This document shows positions 61,338 through 64,000 of a DNA stretch of 64,000 nucleotides, piece by piece. Numbering within the stretch: the stretch's first letter is position 1; every line of letters begins with the position of its first letter. The notes under the pieces are model-generated. The model ran no database searches. It was not told the origin of the DNA and saw only the letters and a program-made list of their open reading frames with translations. The position numbers were made by a program, and so were the translations under genes. Source of the DNA: Mesorhizobium sp. YC-39. GTDB lineage: Bacteria > Pseudomonadota > Alphaproteobacteria > Rhizobiales > Rhizobiaceae. The DNA lies in the NCBI RefSeq assembly GCF_025753795.1, contig NZ_JAOWPS010000002.1, positions 558,001-622,000 on the forward strand. Direction: 5' to 3'.

Positions 61338-62982
61338 AGAGCGCCTCCTTGAACGGCGCGGGACCGACTCTGCGGTAGGCGTCGATGAATTTTTCCTGTG
61401 GGTCGAGCCGAAGGCCGAGATAGGTCTCGACGATCTGTTCGATGGCATCGGTGATCTCTTCCGACGAGAAGCCGCGGCCTATGATCTCGCCGACCGAGGT
61501 GTTCTCGTCGGCCGAGCCGCCTAGCGTGACCTGATAGAGCTCGGCGCCCTTCTTCTCGACGCCGAGAATGCCGATATGGCCGACATGGTGGTGGCCGCAG
61601 GCATTGATACAGCCGGAGATCTTCAGCTTCAATTCGCCGATTTCGCGCTGCCGCTCCAGCGAGGCGAAGCGGCGCGAGATTTCCTGCGCTATCGGGATCG
61701 AACGCGCCGTGGCCAGCGCGCAATAGTCGAGGCCGGGGCAGGAGATGATGTCTGATATCAGGTTGGAATTGGCCGTCGCCAGGCCGATATCGGCCAGCGC
61801 ATCATAGATTGCCTTGAGGTCGGCGCGTGCGACATGCGGCAGGATCAGGTTCTGCTCATGACTGACGCGCAGCTCGTCGAAACCATACTTCTCGGCAATG
61901 TCGGCGACTGCTTCCATCTGGCTGTCCGAGGCATCGCCCGGCACCTCGCCGATGCCCTTGAGCGAGATCGTCACCGCCGCATAGTCGGGGTGGCGATGCG
62001 TCACCACATTCTGGTCGAGCCAATCCGAAAAGCTCTTCGAATCGAGCCGGGCGAGCTTGACCGCTTCGTCGCCTTCCGGCCGATCGCTGAGCTGAGGTGG
62101 CGCGAAATAGGCGTCGATGGCGCGGATGTCGGCTTCCGGTAGCTTCAGCTCCGCGTCCTTCAACTCCTGCCACTCGGCCTCGACCTGCCGCGTGATCTCC
62201 TCGACGCCGGTCTCGTGGACGAGGATCTTGATGCGCGCCTTGTACTTGTTGTCACGGCGACCATAGAGGTTGTAAACGCGCAGGATCGCCGTGCAGTAGG
62301 ACAACAGATCCGCTTCCGGCAGGAAGTCGCGGATCTTCTTGGCCACCATCGGCGTGCGGCCCTGGCCGCCGCCGATATAGACGGCAAAGCCGAGCTCGCC
62401 GGCCGTGTTCTTCTTCAAATGCAGGCCGATGTCATGCGTCTGGATGGCGGCGCGGTCGCGTTCCGCACCGGTCACGGCGATCTTGAATTTCCGCGGCAGG
62501 AACGAGAATTCCGGATGCACAGAAGACCATTGCCGCAGGATCTCGGCATAGGGGCGCGGATCGGCAACCTCGTCGGCGGCGGCCCCGGCGAAATGGTCGG
62601 CGGTGACATTGCGAATGCAGTTGCCGCTGGTCTGGATGGCGTGCATCTCGACGCTGGCGAGATCGGCCAGGATCGCAGGAATGTCGGACAGCGCTGGCCA
62701 GTTGAACTGGATGTTCTGGCGCGTGGTGAAATGGCCGTAGCCCTTGTCGTATTTGCGGGCAATATGGCCGAGCATGCGCAGCTGCTTGCTGTTCAGCGTA
62801 CCGTAAGGCACGGCGATGCGCAGCATATAGGCGTGGAGCTGCAGGTAGACGCCGTTCATCAGCCTCAGCGGCCGGAACTGGTCCTCGGTGATCTCGCCGG
62901 CAAGGCGCCGCTGGACCTGATCGCTGAACTCGGCGACACGGGCTTGTACGAAATCATGGTCGAACTCATCGTAACGGTACAT
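61312..62982 (-). CDS. cysI: Sulfite/nitrite reductase haemoprotein subunit
   Basis: 556 aa. Siroheme/[4Fe-4S] ligands are in CPGLDYC and GCINACGHHHVGHIG. Two ferredoxin-like repeats typical of the family are visible; KYGFDELRVSHEQNLILPHV is the usual substrate-channel loop. Ferredoxin-dependent six-electron reduction of sulfite to sulfide is the likely role given cysH, cysG and DUF934 neighbours. Start ATG at 62980-62982. Confidence 0.92.
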   Translation of the reverse strand: MYRYDEFDHDFVQARVAEFSDQVQRRLAGEITEDQFRPLRLMNGVYLQLHAYMLRIAVPYGTLNSKQLRMLGHIARKYDKGYGHFTTRQNIQFNWPALSDIPAILADLASVEMHAIQTSGNCIRNVTADHFAGAAADEVADPRPYAEILRQWSSVHPEFSFLPRKFKIAVTGAERDRAAIQTHDIGLHLKKNTAGELGFAVYIGGGQGRTPMVAKKIRDFLPEADLLSYCTAILRVYNLYGRRDNKYKARIKILVHETGVEEITRQVEAEWQELKDAELKLPEADIRAIDAYFAPPQLSDRPEGDEAVKLARLDSKSFSDWLDQNVVTHRHPDYAAVTISLKGIGEVPGDASDSQMEAVADIAEKYGFDELRVSHEQNLILPHVARADLKAIYDALADIGLATANSNLISDIISCPGLDYCALATARSIPIAQEISRRFASLERQREIGELKLKISGCINACGHHHVGHIGILGVEKKGAELYQVTLGGSADENTSVGEIIGRGFSSEEITDAIEQIVETYLGLRLDPQEKFIDAYRRVGPAPFKEALYAGEAKAA

Positions 62983-63031
62983 AGTCTGGTCTTTCCGGGC
63001 GCGTCCGCCCGTGTTTCATTTGTCTTGTTGC

Positions 63032-63325
63032 TTACGCCGCCCGAACAGCCTGCTTGCCCAGATCGTTGCGGATTGTGGGGCCTGCGGCGCGGATCTTCTC
63101 GCGCAGCCGCACCGGCTCGACGACGCCATCGACGACGCTGACGTCGATCAGATTGACGTCGACCACTTCGTTGCTGGCATAGGCCGCGGCACCGATCGCC
63201 TCCAGCCGGTCCTCGGCCGCCTTGTCATGGGCAATGTCGGCATTGTCGACGGTGTCGGCCCAGCCGCCATCGGCATACCAGACGGCGATGCCATCAGTGA
63301 GGCGGTTTGCAGTTAAAACCTTCAC
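63032..63325 (-). CDS. DUF2849 family protein
   Basis: 97 aa with the DUF2849 pattern KVLTANRLTDGIAVWYADGGWADTVDNADIA... and EPVRLREKIRAAGPTIR. Conserved between cysG and cysI in alphaproteobacteria; function unknown, likely tied to siroheme/sulfite reductase. It overlaps cysG by 4 bp and lies 49 bp before cysI. Confidence 0.9.
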   Translation of the reverse strand: MKVLTANRLTDGIAVWYADGGWADTVDNADIAHDKAAEDRLEAIGAAAYASNEVVDVNLIDVSVVDGVVEPVRLREKIRAAGPTIRNDLGKQAVRAA

Positions 63326-64000
63326 TGTTCAACTCCTTCGGCGGCTGCTGCAGCGCCTTCATGCCTGTGCGCCGCGAGCGGCTCGGAACGTTCAAAATTG
63401 GCGCCGGCGACCGCATCGCCAATAATGGTCATTACCGGCCCTGAAAGGTCGGCGCGCGCCTCCAGCGAAGGCAGATCGGCGAGCGTGCCATGGAAACGGC
63501 GGCGATTGGCAAGGCTGGCATTCTCGACCACGGCGACCGCGGTGTCCGGCGACAGGCCGGCCTCGATCAGCCGGCCGGCAACCTCGGCCGCGACCGAGCG
63601 GCCCATATAGACGGCGACCGTGGCGCCGGAAATCGCAAGCTTGGCCCAGTCGGGTAGCGAATTGCCCTTGAGGTCGTGGCCCGTCGTGAACACCATCGAC
63701 GACGACACGCCACGCAGCGTCAGCGGCAGTTCGAAATCGGCGGCGGCGGCAAACGCCGCGGTGACGCCCGGAACCACCTCATAGGCGATGCCTGCATCGC
63801 GCAGTGCCGCCATTTCCTCGCCAGCCCGGCCGAACACCAGCGGGTCGCCGGATTTCAGCCGCACGACGCGTTTGCCGTCGCGGCCAAGTTCGATCAGCAG
63901 CGCGTTGATCTCGGCCTGGCTCTTGGTGTGGCAGCCCTTGCGCTTGCCCACCGGCAGACGCTCGGCGTCGCGACGGCCCATGGCGACGATCGCCTCCGGC
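63322..64000 (-). CDS. cysG: Uroporphyrinogen-III C-methyltransferase (siroheme synthase), partial
   Basis: At least 226 residues, open through the right edge of the window. Visible SUMT motifs: GKRKGCHTKSQAEINALL, RLKSGDPLVFGRAGEEMAAL, VVPGVTAAFAAAADFELPLT and AVYMGRS. Makes precorrin-2 on the way to siroheme, the cofactor of the downstream CysI. Whether the N-terminal oxidase/chelatase domain (full CysG) exists is outside the window. Confidence 0.9.
   Translation of the reverse strand, partial: PEAIVAMGRRDAERLPVGKRKGCHTKSQAEINALLIELGRDGKRVVRLKSGDPLVFGRAGEEMAALRDAGIAYEVVPGVTAAFAAAADFELPLTLRGVSSSMVFTTGHDLKGNSLPDWAKLAISGATVAVYMGRSVAAEVAGRLIEAGLSPDTAVAVVENASLANRRRFHGTLADLPSLEARADLSGPVMTIIGDAVAGANFERSEPLAAHRHEGAAAAAEGVEQ

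Noticed and set aside
1..64000. Search by eye for tRNA, rRNA, riboswitch leaders, prophage or integrase genes
   Set aside because: Nothing convincing was found; small RNAs without obvious structure could have been missed.

Overview
The window is a GC-rich (roughly 60-65 %) alphaproteobacterial chromosome segment. Gene content and order point to a Mesorhizobium-like member of the Rhizobiales: the lptC-lptA-lptB-rpoN-hpf-ptsN block, the Hsp20-DUF1150 pair, the cysG-DUF2849-cysI-cysH-DUF934 sulfur-assimilation cluster, an OlsB-type ornithine lipid acyltransferase, and intergenic palindromic repeats of the kind common in rhizobia. I see no tRNA or rRNA gene, CRISPR array, prophage or complete insertion sequence. 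Gene density is high and many genes overlap by 4 bp (ATGA).

Layout. 1-7.9 kb: a frameshifted Asp/Glu racemase fragment at the left edge, several small or hypothetical proteins (DUF3597, DUF3606), a polyprenyl-phosphate-sugar type GT2 / methyltransferase / polytopic membrane protein cluster, and a dapA paralogue. 8.3-17.2 kb: a full K+-uptake locus, kdpF-A-B-C-D-E, with one extra small membrane protein before kdpF, another between kdpA and kdpB, and a second ptsN (EIIA-Ntr) gene directly after kdpE. 18.3-24.6 kb: a tripartite tricarboxylate transporter (tctCBA) followed on the same strand by a type III CoA-transferase and a citryl-CoA-lyase-like protein, with a divergent IclR regulator; this looks like a dedicated uptake-activation-cleavage pathway for a tricarboxylate-like acid. 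26-29.1 kb: a second tctCBA operon without enzymes. 29.3-39 kb: housekeeping and accessory genes (diiron-type MBL protein with divergent TetR, nth, AraC-Ogt fusion, ribokinase-amidase, LysE exporter, a tandem pair of paralogous membrane-anchored proteins, nucleoside hydrolase). 39-45.3 kb: Hsp20-DUF1150, then the nitrogen-PTS / sigma-54 / Lpt block. 45.5-57.1 kb: sppA, ihfB, lapA-like, ornithine cyclodeaminase, two RNA methyltransferases, lspA, acuI, a hybrid histidine kinase, olsB, a TRIC-type channel, grpE. 57.3-64 kb: a desaturase, a small mobile cassette, a DJ-1/PfpI protein and the sulfite/APS reductase cluster running off the right edge inside cysG.

Most notable. (i) A 297-bp element at 58863-59159 with perfect 15-bp terminal inverted repeats, a perfect 8-bp target duplication and one small ORF but no transposase: a mobile insertion cassette. 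(ii) The Tct / CoA-transferase / citryl-CoA lyase module. (iii) The kdp locus with two extra small membrane proteins and a linked ptsN paralogue. (iv) Two families of intergenic hairpins, one of which repeatedly supplies or touches the stop codon of the neighbouring gene. Starts were chosen from ribosome-binding sites and family lengths; functions of hypothetical proteins are left open.
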